NCBI RefSeq assembly: GCF_005144415.1
Contig: NZ_SWJE01000003.1
Span: forward strand, 310,001-374,000
DNA length: 64,000 nt
Direction: 5' to 3'
From: Trinickia terrae
Lineage (GTDB): Bacteria > Pseudomonadota > Gammaproteobacteria > Burkholderiales > Burkholderiaceae
The number at the start of each line of letters is the position of its first letter. Positions within the stretch are counted from its first letter, which is position 1. The notes beneath the pieces were generated by a model. The model saw nothing but the letters and a program-made list of their open reading frames with translations, had not been told where the DNA came from and ran no database searches. Of the stretch, positions 10,937 to 19,600 are shown one piece after another. The translations under genes were made by a program, and so were the position numbers.

Positions 10937-13147
10937 ATGCCCTTGCCCGAACGCCGCTTGCCCGATTCCGACGACGATGCGCCTCTGAAGCCGAAACGGC
11001 GCACGGGGCAGGGCAAGGCGGCGGCCAAGCGCGCTGGCGCTCAGCCTGCAGACAAGCAAGGCAACCCGGACGCTCCGGCCAAGCTCCCGAAAACCGCCGA
11101 CAAGCTCGCCAAGCTCGGCCTCAAACGCGACATCGACCTCGTGCTGCACCTGCCGATGCGCTACGAAGACGAGACCTCGCTCACGCCGATCGGTGAGCTG
11201 TTGCCCGGCGAGACCGCGCAGACCGAGGGTGTCGTATTCGACAACGAGATCGCCTACCGGCCGCGCCGCCAGCTGCTCGTCAAGCTGCGCGACGACGCCG
11301 GCGAAGAGCTCACGCTGCGCTTCCTGAATTTCTACGGCTCGCAGGTCAAGCAGATGGCGGCGGGTACGCGCCTGCGCGTGCGCGGCGACGTGCGCGGCGG
11401 CTTCTTCGGCCTCGAGATGGTGCACCCGGCGGTGCGGCCCGTCGACGAGGACACGCCGCTGCCGCAGGCGCTCACGCCGGTCTATCCAAGCACGGCGGGG
11501 GTCTCGCAGGCGTACTTGAGAAAGGCGATCGACAACGCGCTCGCCCGCACCACGCTGCCCGAGCTCGTGCCGCCGCCGATCGCCGACGCGTACTTCAAGC
11601 CTCTGAACCTGCCGCCGCTGATGCAGGCGGTCCGCACCCTGCACCACCCGAGCGCCGACGCCGACGAAACCGCGTTGATCGACGGCACGCATCCGGCGTG
11701 GTCGCGCATCAAATTCGAGGAACTGCTGGCGCAGCAGCTCTCGCTCAAGCGCGCGCACGAGGAGCGCCGCACCCGCTCGGCGCCCGTCATGCCGCAGCGC
11801 GCGGCGCACGATCCCGAGTCGCTGGCGGCGCGCCTCGCGCGCGCGCTGCCGTTCGCGCTGACGCGCGCCCAGCAGCGCGTCGGCGCCGAGATCGCCGCCG
11901 ACCTGACCCAGCCGCACCCGATGCAGCGCCTGCTGCAAGGCGACGTCGGCAGCGGCAAGACCATCGTGGCCGCGCTCGCGGCCGCGCAGGCCATCGACGC
12001 GGGCTACCAAGCGGCCTTGATGGCGCCGACCGAAATCCTGGCGGAGCAGCACGCGCGGAAGCTGCGCGGCTGGCTCGAACCGCTCGGCGTCACGGTCGCG
12101 TGGCTCGCGGGCAGCCTGAAGGCGAAAGAGAAGCGCGCGGCGCTCGAAGCGGCGGCGTTGGGTACGGCGCAGCTCGTGATCGGCACCCACGCGATCATCC
12201 AGGACGCGGTCGAGTTCGCGCGGCTCGGCTTCGTGATCGTCGACGAGCAGCACCGCTTCGGCGTCGCGCAGCGGCTCGCGCTGCGCGCAAAGGCGCAGAA
12301 CGCCGCCGACGGTGCGCAAAGCTTCCAGCCGCATCAGTTGATGATGTCCGCGACGCCGATCCCGCGCACGCTCGCGATGACCTACTACGCCGACCTCGAT
12401 GTCTCCACCATCGACGAGCTCCCGCCCGGCCGCACGCCGATCGTGACGAAGCTCATCTCCGACGCGCGCCGCGACGAGGTGATCGGCCGCGTGCGCGAGG
12501 CGGCGCTGACAGGGCGGCAGGTGTACTGGGTCTGCCCGCTGATCGAGGAAAGCGAGACGCTGCAGCTCCAGACCGCCGTGGAGACTTACGAGACGCTCGC
12601 CGCCGCGTTGCCGGAGCTGCGTGTCGGCCTCGTGCACGGGCGGCTCGCTCCCGCCGAGAAGGCCGCCGTGATGGACGCGTTCTCGCGCAACGAAGTGCAA
12701 CTGCTGGTGGCGACGACGGTGATCGAAGTCGGCGTCGACGTGCCCAACGCCTCGCTGATGGTGATCGAGCACGCCGAGCGCTTCGGCCTTGCGCAATTGC
12801 ACCAGCTGCGCGGCCGGGTCGGGCGGGGGAGCGCGGCGTCGGCGTGCGTGCTGCTCTACAGCGGGCCGCTCTCGCTGGCGGGGCGCGCGCGCCTGCAGAC
12901 GATGCGCGAGACCACCGACGGCTTCGAAATCGCGCGCCGCGACCTCGAGATCCGCGGCCCGGGCGAATTCCTGGGCGCGCGGCAGTCGGGCGAGGCGATG
13001 CTGCGCTTTGCGGACCTGCAGCAGGACGGCTGGCTGATCGAGCCCGCGCGCGAAGCAGCGGCGCAGCTCCTGGCCGAGCATCCCGATGTCGTCACCCAGC
13101 ATCTGGCGCGCTGGTTGGGCGCTCGCGAGCAATTCCTGAAGGCTTGA
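10937..13147 (+). CDS. recG: ATP-dependent DNA helicase RecG
   Basis: This 736-residue helicase regresses stalled replication forks and migrates branched DNA. A Lys-rich N-terminal extension of about 45 residues precedes the wedge/OB domain. Helicase motifs are GDVGSGKT (Walker A, near 335), APTEILAEQH, VDEQHRFGV (the RecG DEQH box), MSATPIPRTLAMT, ATTVIEVGVDVPNA and QLRGRVGRG. It ends in the RecG-type tail. The start has GGAG eight bases upstream. E. coli RecG is 693 residues; the surplus is the basic N-terminus. Confidence 0.98.
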   Translation: MPLPERRLPDSDDDAPLKPKRRTGQGKAAAKRAGAQPADKQGNPDAPAKLPKTADKLAKLGLKRDIDLVLHLPMRYEDETSLTPIGELLPGETAQTEGVVFDNEIAYRPRRQLLVKLRDDAGEELTLRFLNFYGSQVKQMAAGTRLRVRGDVRGGFFGLEMVHPAVRPVDEDTPLPQALTPVYPSTAGVSQAYLRKAIDNALARTTLPELVPPPIADAYFKPLNLPPLMQAVRTLHHPSADADETALIDGTHPAWSRIKFEELLAQQLSLKRAHEERRTRSAPVMPQRAAHDPESLAARLARALPFALTRAQQRVGAEIAADLTQPHPMQRLLQGDVGSGKTIVAALAAAQAIDAGYQAALMAPTEILAEQHARKLRGWLEPLGVTVAWLAGSLKAKEKRAALEAAALGTAQLVIGTHAIIQDAVEFARLGFVIVDEQHRFGVAQRLALRAKAQNAADGAQSFQPHQLMMSATPIPRTLAMTYYADLDVSTIDELPPGRTPIVTKLISDARRDEVIGRVREAALTGRQVYWVCPLIEESETLQLQTAVETYETLAAALPELRVGLVHGRLAPAEKAAVMDAFSRNEVQLLVATTVIEVGVDVPNASLMVIEHAERFGLAQLHQLRGRVGRGSAASACVLLYSGPLSLAGRARLQTMRETTDGFEIARRDLEIRGPGEFLGARQSGEAMLRFADLQQDGWLIEPAREAAAQLLAEHPDVVTQHLARWLGAREQFLKA

Positions 13148-13239
13148 CGCCGGCTGTGCGACGCCGATTTTTATAGGCCGGACGGCATGGATCGGCCTGA
13201 TACGGACCTTTGAAGGTTGGCGAATCGCTCGCATCGGTG

Positions 13240-13256
13240 TATAACTTAAACCTATC
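13240..13256 (+). promoter_or_regulatory. OxyR-type box upstream of oxyR
   Basis: TATAACTTAAACCTATC agrees with the enterobacterial OxyR core GATAGGTTnAACCTATC (as I recall it) at 13 of 16 defined positions, with a perfect right half. It ends 27 bases before the oxyR start, where autoregulation is expected. Confidence 0.6.
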
Positions 13257-13283
13257 GAATCCAATGCATTGATTGATCCCTCA

Positions 13284-14243
13284 ATGACGCTCACAGAATT
13301 GAAATACATCGTCGCCGTTGCCCGGGAGCGGCACTTCGGCCGCGCGGCCGAGGCCTGCTTCGTCAGCCAGCCGACGCTGTCGGTCGCGATCAAGAAGCTC
13401 GAAGACGAACTCAACGTGCAGATCTTCGAGCGGGGTACGAGCGAAGTCAGCGTGACGCCGATCGGCGAGCAGATCGTCACGCAGGCGCAGCGCGTGCTCG
13501 AGCAGACGCTCGCGATCAAGGAAATCGCCAAGCAGGGCAAGGACCCGCTCGTCGGGCCGCTGCGGCTCGGCGTGATCTACACGATCGGGCCCTACCTGCT
13601 GCCCACTCTGGTCAAGCAGATGATCAAGACCGTCCCGCAGATGCCGTTGATGCTCCAGGAGAACTACACGCTCAAGCTGATCGAGCTCCTGAAGCAGGGC
13701 GAGATCGACGTCGCGATCATGGCGCTGCCGTTTCCCGAGACTGGCCTGATGGTGCGTCCCCTTTACGACGAGCCGTTCGTGGTCGCGCTGCCGTCGGGGC
13801 ATGCGTGGGAAACGCGCAAGTCGATCGACGCCACTGACCTCAAGCAGGAGACGATGTTGCTGCTCGGCAGCGGGCATTGCTTCCGCGATCACGTGCTGGG
13901 CGTCTGCCCGGAGCTGATGCGCTTCTCGCAGAACGCGGACGGGATCCAGAAGACCTTCGAAGGCTCGTCGCTGGAGACGATCCGGCATATGGTCGCGAGC
14001 GGCGTCGGGATTACGGTGCTGCCGCGCATGTCGGTGCTCGAGGTGAAAGCGAATGCGCCGGGCGTCGACGCGGGGCTCCTGAGCTACGTGCCGTTCGAGG
14101 CGCCGATTCCGGATCGCCGCGTCGTGCTGGCCTGGCGCAAGAGCTTCACGCGGATGCCGGCCATCGAGGCGATCAGCGAGGCGATCGCCTCATGCGAGTT
14201 ACCGGGCGTCAACAAGCTCGACATGCCGGTCGCACTCAACTAA
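13284..14243 (+). CDS. oxyR: Hydrogen-peroxide sensor OxyR (LysR family)
   Basis: This 319-residue LysR-type regulator has an N-terminal winged helix (MTLTELKYIVAVARERHFGR) and a C-terminal regulatory domain. The two redox cysteines fall at C199 and C208 (GHCFRDHVLGVC), the same numbering as E. coli OxyR. It should therefore sense H2O2 by disulphide formation and activate peroxide-defence genes. I chose the ATG at 13284; a TTG at 13269 would add five residues outside the conserved start. The downstream dps gene is a classic OxyR target. Confidence 0.95.
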   Translation: MTLTELKYIVAVARERHFGRAAEACFVSQPTLSVAIKKLEDELNVQIFERGTSEVSVTPIGEQIVTQAQRVLEQTLAIKEIAKQGKDPLVGPLRLGVIYTIGPYLLPTLVKQMIKTVPQMPLMLQENYTLKLIELLKQGEIDVAIMALPFPETGLMVRPLYDEPFVVALPSGHAWETRKSIDATDLKQETMLLLGSGHCFRDHVLGVCPELMRFSQNADGIQKTFEGSSLETIRHMVASGVGITVLPRMSVLEVKANAPGVDAGLLSYVPFEAPIPDRRVVLAWRKSFTRMPAIEAISEAIASCELPGVNKLDMPVALN

Positions 14244-14306
14244 CCCCCAAGGCGGTATTTAGCCACTGCCTATTGAATAGATAAAATCAATCAAATTTAG
14301 TAATTC

Positions 14307-14323
14307 GATAGGTGTGGCTAAAC
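14307..14323 (+). promoter_or_regulatory. Half OxyR-type box upstream of two tiny genes
   Basis: GATAGGTGTGGCTAAAC has a perfect left half (GATAGGT) of the OxyR core and a degenerate right half. The 10-mer ATTCGATAGG here is the exact reverse complement of CCTATCGAAT before oxyR (13251-13260). It lies 43 bases before the first tiny gene. A TAAACT at 14319-14324 could be the -10. Confidence 0.4.
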
Positions 14324-14365
14324 TTTGCTCCATGGATCTCGAATCCGATACCCGTGGAGGAAGTC

Positions 14366-14506
14366 ATGAACCAGCCGCTTGTCCCGAACCCGGCCCAATC
14401 GAGCGCCGCAGCGCTTGCCAGCGCCAGCGCCAAGGTCGCCTCGATGTTCCGCGGCGCGCGCACCGTGGCGTTCTCGCTTCTGGTCGATCGCGCGCTCGCT
14501 GCTTGA
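14366..14506 (+). CDS. Small protein of unknown function (46 aa)
   Basis: An ATG behind a strong GGAGGAAG ribosome-binding site opens a 46-residue frame (MNQPLVPNPAQSS..., ending VDRALAA). It is Ala/Ser-rich with an amphipathic C-terminal half (MFRGARTVAFSLLVDRAL). I do not recognise it. It lies between oxyR and dps, behind an OxyR-like half box, and 34 bases before a second small gene, so a peroxide-response role is possible but only inferred. Confidence 0.6.
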   Translation: MNQPLVPNPAQSSAAALASASAKVASMFRGARTVAFSLLVDRALAA

Positions 14507-14540
14507 GCCTCGCTGTCGCAAAGCTGAAGGAGTCCAGATC

Positions 14541-14702
14541 ATGACCCAAGTGATGATGAATATCGGCGAGGCGTTGTTCGCGCAATCCGCGACGCGCAGG
14601 AGCAGCATCTCGTTCGCGCAGAAGGCGGTGGGCCTCGCGATTGTCGGCAGCGGATTCGCGGTGATCGTCGCTTACGGCGTGCATTTCGCGATCGGCGGAT
14701 GA
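14541..14702 (+). CDS. Small membrane protein of unknown function (53 aa)
   Basis: An ATG behind AAGGAG opens a 53-residue frame. After MTQVMMNIGEALFAQ and a basic patch (TRRSS) comes one hydrophobic helix (about 30-49, VGLAIVGSGFAVIVAYGVHF). It is predicted to be a single-pass inner-membrane peptide. It is downstream of the 46-residue gene, with dps 132 bases further on, so the three may share a transcript. Family not recognised. Confidence 0.62.
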   Translation: MTQVMMNIGEALFAQSATRRSSISFAQKAVGLAIVGSGFAVIVAYGVHFAIGG

Positions 14703-14834
14703 GCGTGCAAAGCGTGCAGCCTGCGGGCGGCGTTTCATCGTTCTACGCTACACTGTCGCTCGCCTGAGCGGGCCACGGCCATGGGCCGGCGGGCCGCTCC
14801 AGCGGGTTCGCATCCCCTTTCTCATGGAGTTGTC

Positions 14835-15323
14835 ATGGCGAAAAAAGACACTGCACCACAAATCAACATCGGCATCAGCGACAAGGACCGCAAGAAGATC
14901 GCCGAGGGCCTCTCGCGGCTGCTCGCCGATACGTACACGCTGTACCTGAAGACCCACAACTTCCACTGGAACGTCACGGGCCCGATGTTCAACACGCTGC
15001 ATCTGATGTTCGAGACGCAGTACAACGAACTGGCGCTCGCCGTCGACGCGATCGCGGAGCGCATCCGCGCGCTGGGCGTCATGGCGCCGGGCAGCTACAA
15101 GGAATTCGCGAAGCTGTCGTCGATCCCCGAGGCGGACGGCGTGCCGGCCGCGGAAGAGATGATCCGCCAGCTGGTCGAAGGCCAGGAAGCGGTGGCGCGC
15201 ACGGCGCGCGAAATCTTCCCGGCAACGGAAGCGGCCAACGACGAGCCGACCGCCGACCTGCTGACGCAGCGCATGCAGACGCACGAGAAGACCGCGTGGA
15301 TGCTGCGCGCGATGCTGGCTTAA
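14835..15323 (+). CDS. dps: Dps ferritin-like DNA-protection protein
   Basis: This 162-residue four-helix Dps protein forms a dodecamer that oxidises Fe(II) with H2O2 and shields DNA. The ferroxidase ligands sit in [13 protein letters not shown] (His) and in [20 protein letters not shown] (Asp/Glu). The Lys-rich start (MAKKDT) is suited to DNA contact. I chose the ATG at 14835 (GGAG upstream); the longer frame would add residues unlike Dps. It is followed by a very strong terminator. Its place after oxyR fits peroxide induction. Confidence 0.96.
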   Translation: MAKKDTAPQINIGISDKDRKKIAEGLSRLLADTYTLYLKTHNFHWNVTGPMFNTLHLMFETQYNELALAVDAIAERIRALGVMAPGSYKEFAKLSSIPEADGVPAAEEMIRQLVEGQEAVARTAREIFPATEAANDEPTADLLTQRMQTHEKTAWMLRAMLA

Positions 15324-15360
15324 GCGGCTGGGCTTGCCGGCGGTTCGCCGGCGGCAACAA

Positions 15361-15398
15361 GAACAAGGCCTCCCGTATTCGGGAGGCCTTGTTCATTT
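15361..15398 (+). terminator. Strong terminator after dps
   Basis: A perfect 15-bp stem (GAACAAGGCCTCCCG / CGGGAGGCCTTGTTC) with loop TATT is followed by ATTT. A smaller GCCGGC hairpin precedes it at 15337-15353. Confidence 0.88.
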
Positions 15399-15437
15399 CG
15401 GCTCTAAAATATCGGGATTGCCTTCACCGTCCCGCCC

Positions 15438-16301
15438 ATGTTCGCCCGACTCCCCCTCTTTCTGCGCCTCGTGCGCATGGACAAGCCGATCGGCAGCCTG
15501 CTCCTGCTCTGGCCCACGCTCAACGCCCTGTGGATCGCGTCGAACGGACGCCCGTCGCTGCCGCTGCTCGTGATCTTCGTGCTCGGCACGGTGCTGATGC
15601 GCTCGGCGGGCTGCGCGATCAACGACTACGCCGACCGCGATTTCGACCGCTACGTGAAGCGCACGGAGAATCGTCCGATCACTTCCGGCAAGATCAAGGC
15701 GTGGGAAGCCGTGGCGCTCGCGGCAGGCTTGTCGATTATCGCGTTCCTGCTGATCCTGCCGCTCAATGCGCTGACGAAGGAGCTGTCGGTGGCGGCGCTG
15801 TTCGTGGCAGGCTCCTATCCGTTCACGAAGCGCTTTTTCGCGATTCCGCAGGCCTACCTTGGCATCGCGTTCGGCTTCGGCATCCCGATGGCGTTCGCCG
15901 CCGTGCAGGATCAGGTGCCGACGCTTGCCTGGGTGATGCTGCTCGCGAACGTGTTCTGGTCGGTCGCTTATGACACCGAGTACGCAATGGTCGACCGCGA
16001 CGACGACATCAAGATCGGCATCCGCACCTCGGCACTGACGTTCGGCCGCTTCGACGTGCTCGCGATCATGCTTTGCTATGCAGCGACGCTCGGCATCTAC
16101 GTGTGGATCGGCGTCACGCTGCGCTTTGGCGCGCTGTATTGGCTCGGCTGGGCGGCGGCGCTTGGCTGCGCGATCTACCACTACACGCTGATCCGCGGCC
16201 GCGAGCGGATGCCGTGCTTCGCGGCGTTCCGGCACAACAACTGGCTGGGCGGTGCGCTGTTCGTCGGCATTGCCGCCCATTACGCGGTGGCGGGGCTCTG
16301 A
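15438..16301 (+). CDS. ubiA: 4-hydroxybenzoate polyprenyltransferase
   Basis: This 287-residue integral membrane enzyme attaches the polyprenyl tail to 4-hydroxybenzoate in ubiquinone synthesis. Both Mg-diphosphate motifs are present: [19 protein letters not shown] near residues 63-80 and [16 protein letters not shown] near 178-192. About eight to nine hydrophobic helices are visible. Length equals E. coli UbiA (290). The ATG at 15438 lacks a clear ribosome-binding site. It is convergent with proC. Confidence 0.97.
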   Translation: MFARLPLFLRLVRMDKPIGSLLLLWPTLNALWIASNGRPSLPLLVIFVLGTVLMRSAGCAINDYADRDFDRYVKRTENRPITSGKIKAWEAVALAAGLSIIAFLLILPLNALTKELSVAALFVAGSYPFTKRFFAIPQAYLGIAFGFGIPMAFAAVQDQVPTLAWVMLLANVFWSVAYDTEYAMVDRDDDIKIGIRTSALTFGRFDVLAIMLCYAATLGIYVWIGVTLRFGALYWLGWAAALGCAIYHYTLIRGRERMPCFAAFRHNNWLGGALFVGIAAHYAVAGL

Positions 16302-16313
16302 GTTACCTCTGCG

Positions 16314-17126
16314 TTACTGCTTGCCCAGCTCGTCGCCCATTTCCTTTGCGCGCGCGTCGGCGGCCAGCAGGCCGCGCACGATCGCGTCCTTGACGCCTTG
16401 CGCGTCGAACGACGCCAGCGCCGCGGCCGTCGTGCCGCCCTTCGATGTCACGCGCTCGCGCAGCACGCTCGCGGGCTCCCCCGATTGCGCGGCCAATTGC
16501 GCCGCGCCGGTGAAGGTCGCGACCGCGAGCGCGCGGCCCTGGGCGTCGTCCATGCCGAGCTGGCGCGCTGCTTCCTGCATCGCTTCGATGAAATAGAACA
16601 CGTAGGCGGGGCCGCTGCCGGAGATCGCGGTGACCGCGTCGATCATTGTTTCGTCGTCGAACCAGACCGTTTCCCCGACCGCGCCGAGCACTTGCGAGGC
16701 GAGCGCGCGGCTCGCTTCGTCGACGCCCGGCAAGGCGGCGAGTCCGGTCACGCCCATGCCGATCAGCGCCGGCGTGTTCGGCATGGTCCGCACGATGCGC
16801 GCATAGCCGCCGAGCCAGCGCGACAGGTCGGCGCCGCGAATGCCGGCGGCGATGCTGATGACGAGCTGCGTCGACAGATGCGGCGCGAGCGCTTCGCTCA
16901 CCGCTTTGAGCACCTGCGGTTTGACCGCCAACACGATCGCGTCGTATACGCCGAGCGCCGCATCCGCCGCGGCGCCGGTCTTGATGCCGAACTGCTGTGC
17001 GGTGCGCTCGCGCGCGTCTTCATTGACGTCGATCGCGTAGATGTCCGCAGGCGCGACGCCTCGCTTGATGAGGCCGCCGATCAGGGCCGCGGCCATGTTG
17101 CCGCCGCCGATGAATGCAATCTTCAT
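16314..17126 (-). CDS. proC: Pyrroline-5-carboxylate reductase
   Basis: This 270-residue enzyme does the last step of proline synthesis, reducing P5C with NAD(P)H. The Rossmann start MKIAFIGGGNMAAALIGGL binds the cofactor. The C-terminal signature includes VTAISGSGPAYVFYFIEAM and VTSKGGTTAAAL near 235. It lies 58 bases downstream of yggS on the same strand, a pairing common in proteobacteria. Confidence 0.97.
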   Translation of the reverse strand: MKIAFIGGGNMAAALIGGLIKRGVAPADIYAIDVNEDARERTAQQFGIKTGAAADAALGVYDAIVLAVKPQVLKAVSEALAPHLSTQLVISIAAGIRGADLSRWLGGYARIVRTMPNTPALIGMGVTGLAALPGVDEASRALASQVLGAVGETVWFDDETMIDAVTAISGSGPAYVFYFIEAMQEAARQLGMDDAQGRALAVATFTGAAQLAAQSGEPASVLRERVTSKGGTTAAALASFDAQGVKDAIVRGLLAADARAKEMGDELGKQ

Positions 17127-17184
17127 GATGTCCTAGAGTGAGGCGAGAAAGAGGGAAGCGGGCAATACGCGCGTCAAGCCACGC

Positions 17185-17883
17185 TCAATGCGAGTAATCG
17201 CGCGCGCCGAAGATCGCGGTGCCGACGCGCACGATCGTCGCGCCTTCGAGCACGGCGGCTTCGAGGTCGGCGGACATGCCCATCGACAGCGTATCGAGCG
17301 CCATGCCGTCCGCGCGCAGGCGCTCGAACAATTCGCGCAGCGCACGGTGCGGCGCGCGCTGCGCCTCGAGGTCGCCGGCCGGCTCCGGAATCGACATCAG
17401 GCCGCGCAGGCGCAGTTTCGGCAGCGCGGCGATCTCGCGCGCAACCGACGGCGCGTCGGCGGGCGCGACGCCGCTCTTGGTTTCCTCGCCGCTGACGTTG
17501 ACCTGCAGGCAGACGTTGAGCGGCGGCAGGCTGTCGGGCCGCTGTTCCGAGAGCCGCTGCGCGATCTTCAGGCGGTCCACCGAATGCACCCAGTCGAAAT
17601 GCTCGGCGACGGGCTTGGTCTTGTTCGATTGCAGCGGGCCGATGAAATGCCATTCGAGCCCGGCGCGCAGGTCGGCGAGCGCTTCGATCTTCGCGATCGA
17701 TTCCTGCACGTAGTTTTCGCCGAACGCGCGCTGGCCGGCGGCATGCGCCTCGCGAACGGCGTCGGCGGGAAACGTCTTCGAGACCGCTAGCAGCGCGATC
17801 GACGCGGCGTCGCGCCCCGCGGACTGGGCGGCGCGCTCGATGCGTCGATGCACGGCGTCGAGGTTGTGGGTGAGATCGGACAT
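17185..17883 (-). CDS. yggS: Pyridoxal-phosphate homeostasis protein (YggS/PLPBP family)
   Basis: This 232-residue single-domain PLP-binding protein has an alanine-racemase-like barrel without a catalytic domain. The PLP lysine is K36 in LLAVSKTFPA, the same number as in E. coli YggS. Other family stretches are FGENYVQE, WHFIGPLQSNKTK and LSMGMSADLEAAV (phosphate binding). It buffers free PLP and is often next to proC, as here. Upstream in many relatives lies pilT; here a foreign-looking cassette follows instead. Confidence 0.96.
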   Translation of the reverse strand: MSDLTHNLDAVHRRIERAAQSAGRDAASIALLAVSKTFPADAVREAHAAGQRAFGENYVQESIAKIEALADLRAGLEWHFIGPLQSNKTKPVAEHFDWVHSVDRLKIAQRLSEQRPDSLPPLNVCLQVNVSGEETKSGVAPADAPSVAREIAALPKLRLRGLMSIPEPAGDLEAQRAPHRALRELFERLRADGMALDTLSMGMSADLEAAVLEGATIVRVGTAIFGARDYSH

Positions 17884-18188
17884 GGGGCGTGTGGCGAGAA
17901 GCTGCGGGGGACGCGATGCTTCGAATTATACGGATACTGCGTGGTTATCGAGGGATGCGTCGCTCTGGGTAGCGATGCCTTTCTTCGGTGGGGCTGCCCG
18001 CCGTTTGTACCGGCGGATGGAGTAGGGTTGCCGATACCGGGTGCTATTCCGAATGCGGCAGAATAGGCGTGCTGTCAGTGGTCTGCAACAGGTTTTGGAT
18101 AATTATTCTGTTATGCTTACATTTATTGTCAGAGGCGTAGCATCGCTCGATATGTTCATCATCGACACACACGTGAAGGGTTGACTCT
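17884..18188. other. Intergenic region between yggS and the PAAR cassette
   Basis: These 305 bases are AT-richer toward the right end (near 18096-18130), where the cassette promoter should lie. Candidate -10 elements (TATTCT 18104-18109, TATGCT 18112-18117) lack good -35 partners. I found no gene and no trace of pilT. Confidence 0.45.
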
Positions 18189-18803
18189 ATGACGATTTAC
18201 TACGCGGCTGTCGACGGTGATCCTCTCACTGGAAACGACGGAAGCTACGTAATCGCGAAGCCGCGTAACCGCACCATTGCAGACGAGAGCGGAAAGCTTC
18301 GCGAAGGTGCATTGATCGGGGACTTTGCTTTCTGTGCGACCTGTGGAGCCACCGGAGAAATTGCCTATGGCGTTATCTTGGCTCCGGGCCGAAGGCCGAA
18401 ACATCGAGGCGTCGATTGGGCACTCGGTGGAGATATCGTTTTATGCAAGTGCGCTACGCCACCGAGCATCTACCCGGTTCACGGGAAGCGATGCAAAATA
18501 TTCGACAGCCCTCCTGAAACGCGCTCCCCATTGGGTAGAGCTTCTACCAATTCATTGGCGGCGCTCAATGCAACTCACTGGATCGGCTTTACGCTTAGTG
18601 AATCCGCAAGCTATGAAGGCATGTCATGCGTTGCACACTTCACCGATGGCTCCAGCGAACGCGGCGTGATCGACGCTAGAAACAATGTCCGATTCACGAG
18701 AGCAAATGACAGTGCATGCAAGCGCATCGAAATTGTGGCGAACTATTCCTCGACAGACGGGACGGCCGTATCCGAAGCGCTCTTGTCAGCAATTGCACAG
18801 TAA
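18189..18803 (+). CDS. PAAR-domain type VI secretion spike protein
   Basis: This 204-residue protein's first ~100 residues look like a PAAR tip of the type VI spike: AAVDGDPLTGNDGSYVIA, a CxxC (C49/C52), ALGGDIVLCKC (C86/C88) and TPPSIYPVHGKRCKI. Residues about 125-190 (THWIGFTLSE, AHFTDGSSERGVIDA, NNVRFTRA, CKRIEIVA) look like the transthyretin-like beta extension I recall behind many Burkholderia PAAR domains, which can carry effectors. An AAGGG sits upstream of the ATG. Its TAA overlaps the next ATG (TAATG), so translation is coupled. GC is clearly lower than in flanking genes. No VgrG or other secretion gene is in the window. Confidence 0.75.
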   Translation: MTIYYAAVDGDPLTGNDGSYVIAKPRNRTIADESGKLREGALIGDFAFCATCGATGEIAYGVILAPGRRPKHRGVDWALGGDIVLCKCATPPSIYPVHGKRCKIFDSPPETRSPLGRASTNSLAALNATHWIGFTLSESASYEGMSCVAHFTDGSSERGVIDARNNVRFTRANDSACKRIEIVANYSSTDGTAVSEALLSAIAQ

Positions 18804-19600
18804 TGTCAAACACCCAAGTACCGGTTAGCAGCACTGTTCGAGGTTCATTCGAAACGAACAGGGATCATCAGATTGAGACACGGATTCTCGCTGACGCGCG
18901 TGCCGCTTTGGAAGGAGCTGGAGTCTATTTTTCTCAAGCCGCTATCAGCGATGCGAACGTAAGAACACGTTATGCTGCTGGCATCAAGCGGATGAGCGAG
19001 GGCGTGCAATCCGAAGTCAACGCTGGTCACATGACTGCTGCTGAAGGCGCTGCCTTCTGTCAAGACATGCGCAATCGCATCATGGAGGAAGCAAGAAAGG
19101 TGACGTCGCCCGCAGGCTTGGCAAGAGCGCAGGCCCAGAAAGTCAGAGGGGCTAACCTGGAAATGCTTCTCGACAAGTATTCGAGCAAAAACTTCTCCAA
19201 GCCGTTCGGTGTATTGGCTGAGGCGGAAAAGAACCGTGCCTACTACGCAATAATCGAGTCGGCAGGAAGAAGCAACGCCAAAGTCAATGCTAAAACTGCT
19301 CGAATGAGAACGATGGGCAAGGTCGGCCTATTGATGACGGGAGCGCTGGCAGGATATGAAATTCTGAACGCAGGAGACAAAATACGCGAAACCCAACGAC
19401 AGACTGCCTCTATCGAAGGAGGTCTGATTGGCGGCACGCTTGTGGGCCTGGCGGTATCCGCAATCTGCGGAGTTGGTGCTCCGATCTGTGCTATTGGCGT
19501 GGTGTTGATAGGTTCGACGCTTGGTTCGGTCGCCACGCAGACGGCTTACGACGCATATCTCGACGAACTGGAGGAATTCCGTGCATGGGGAATCCGATAG
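18803..19600 (+). CDS. Putative glycine-zipper type VI effector (membrane-acting toxin)
   Basis: The protein has 265 residues. An N-terminal helical region (1-165, rich in Ala/Arg/Glu) is followed by a hydrophobic helix (about 171-189, MGKVGLLMTGALAGYEIL). After a charged hairpin (DKIRETQRQ) comes a Gly-rich double membrane segment (206-243, EGGLIGGTLVGLAVSA...GVVLIGSTLGSVA) typical of glycine zippers. An acidic tail ends it. Such zippers occur in pore-forming type VI effectors such as Tse4. The toxin role is inferred from this and from its place between a PAAR gene and a small gene overlapping its 3' end. I saw no enzymatic motif. Start chosen at the TAATG junction. Confidence 0.6.
   Translation: MSNTQVPVSSTVRGSFETNRDHQIETRILADARAALEGAGVYFSQAAISDANVRTRYAAGIKRMSEGVQSEVNAGHMTAAEGAAFCQDMRNRIMEEARKVTSPAGLARAQAQKVRGANLEMLLDKYSSKNFSKPFGVLAEAEKNRAYYAIIESAGRSNAKVNAKTARMRTMGKVGLLMTGALAGYEILNAGDKIRETQRQTASIEGGLIGGTLVGLAVSAICGVGAPICAIGVVLIGSTLGSVATQTAYDAYLDELEEFRAWGIR

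Noticed and set aside
10808-13540. 910-codon minus-strand frame opposite recG
   Set aside because: Overlaps a complete RecG with all helicase motifs; composition is shadow-like.
18845-19063. Small minus-strand frames inside the effector gene
   Set aside because: No ribosome-binding site and no features; the coupled plus-strand genes explain the region.
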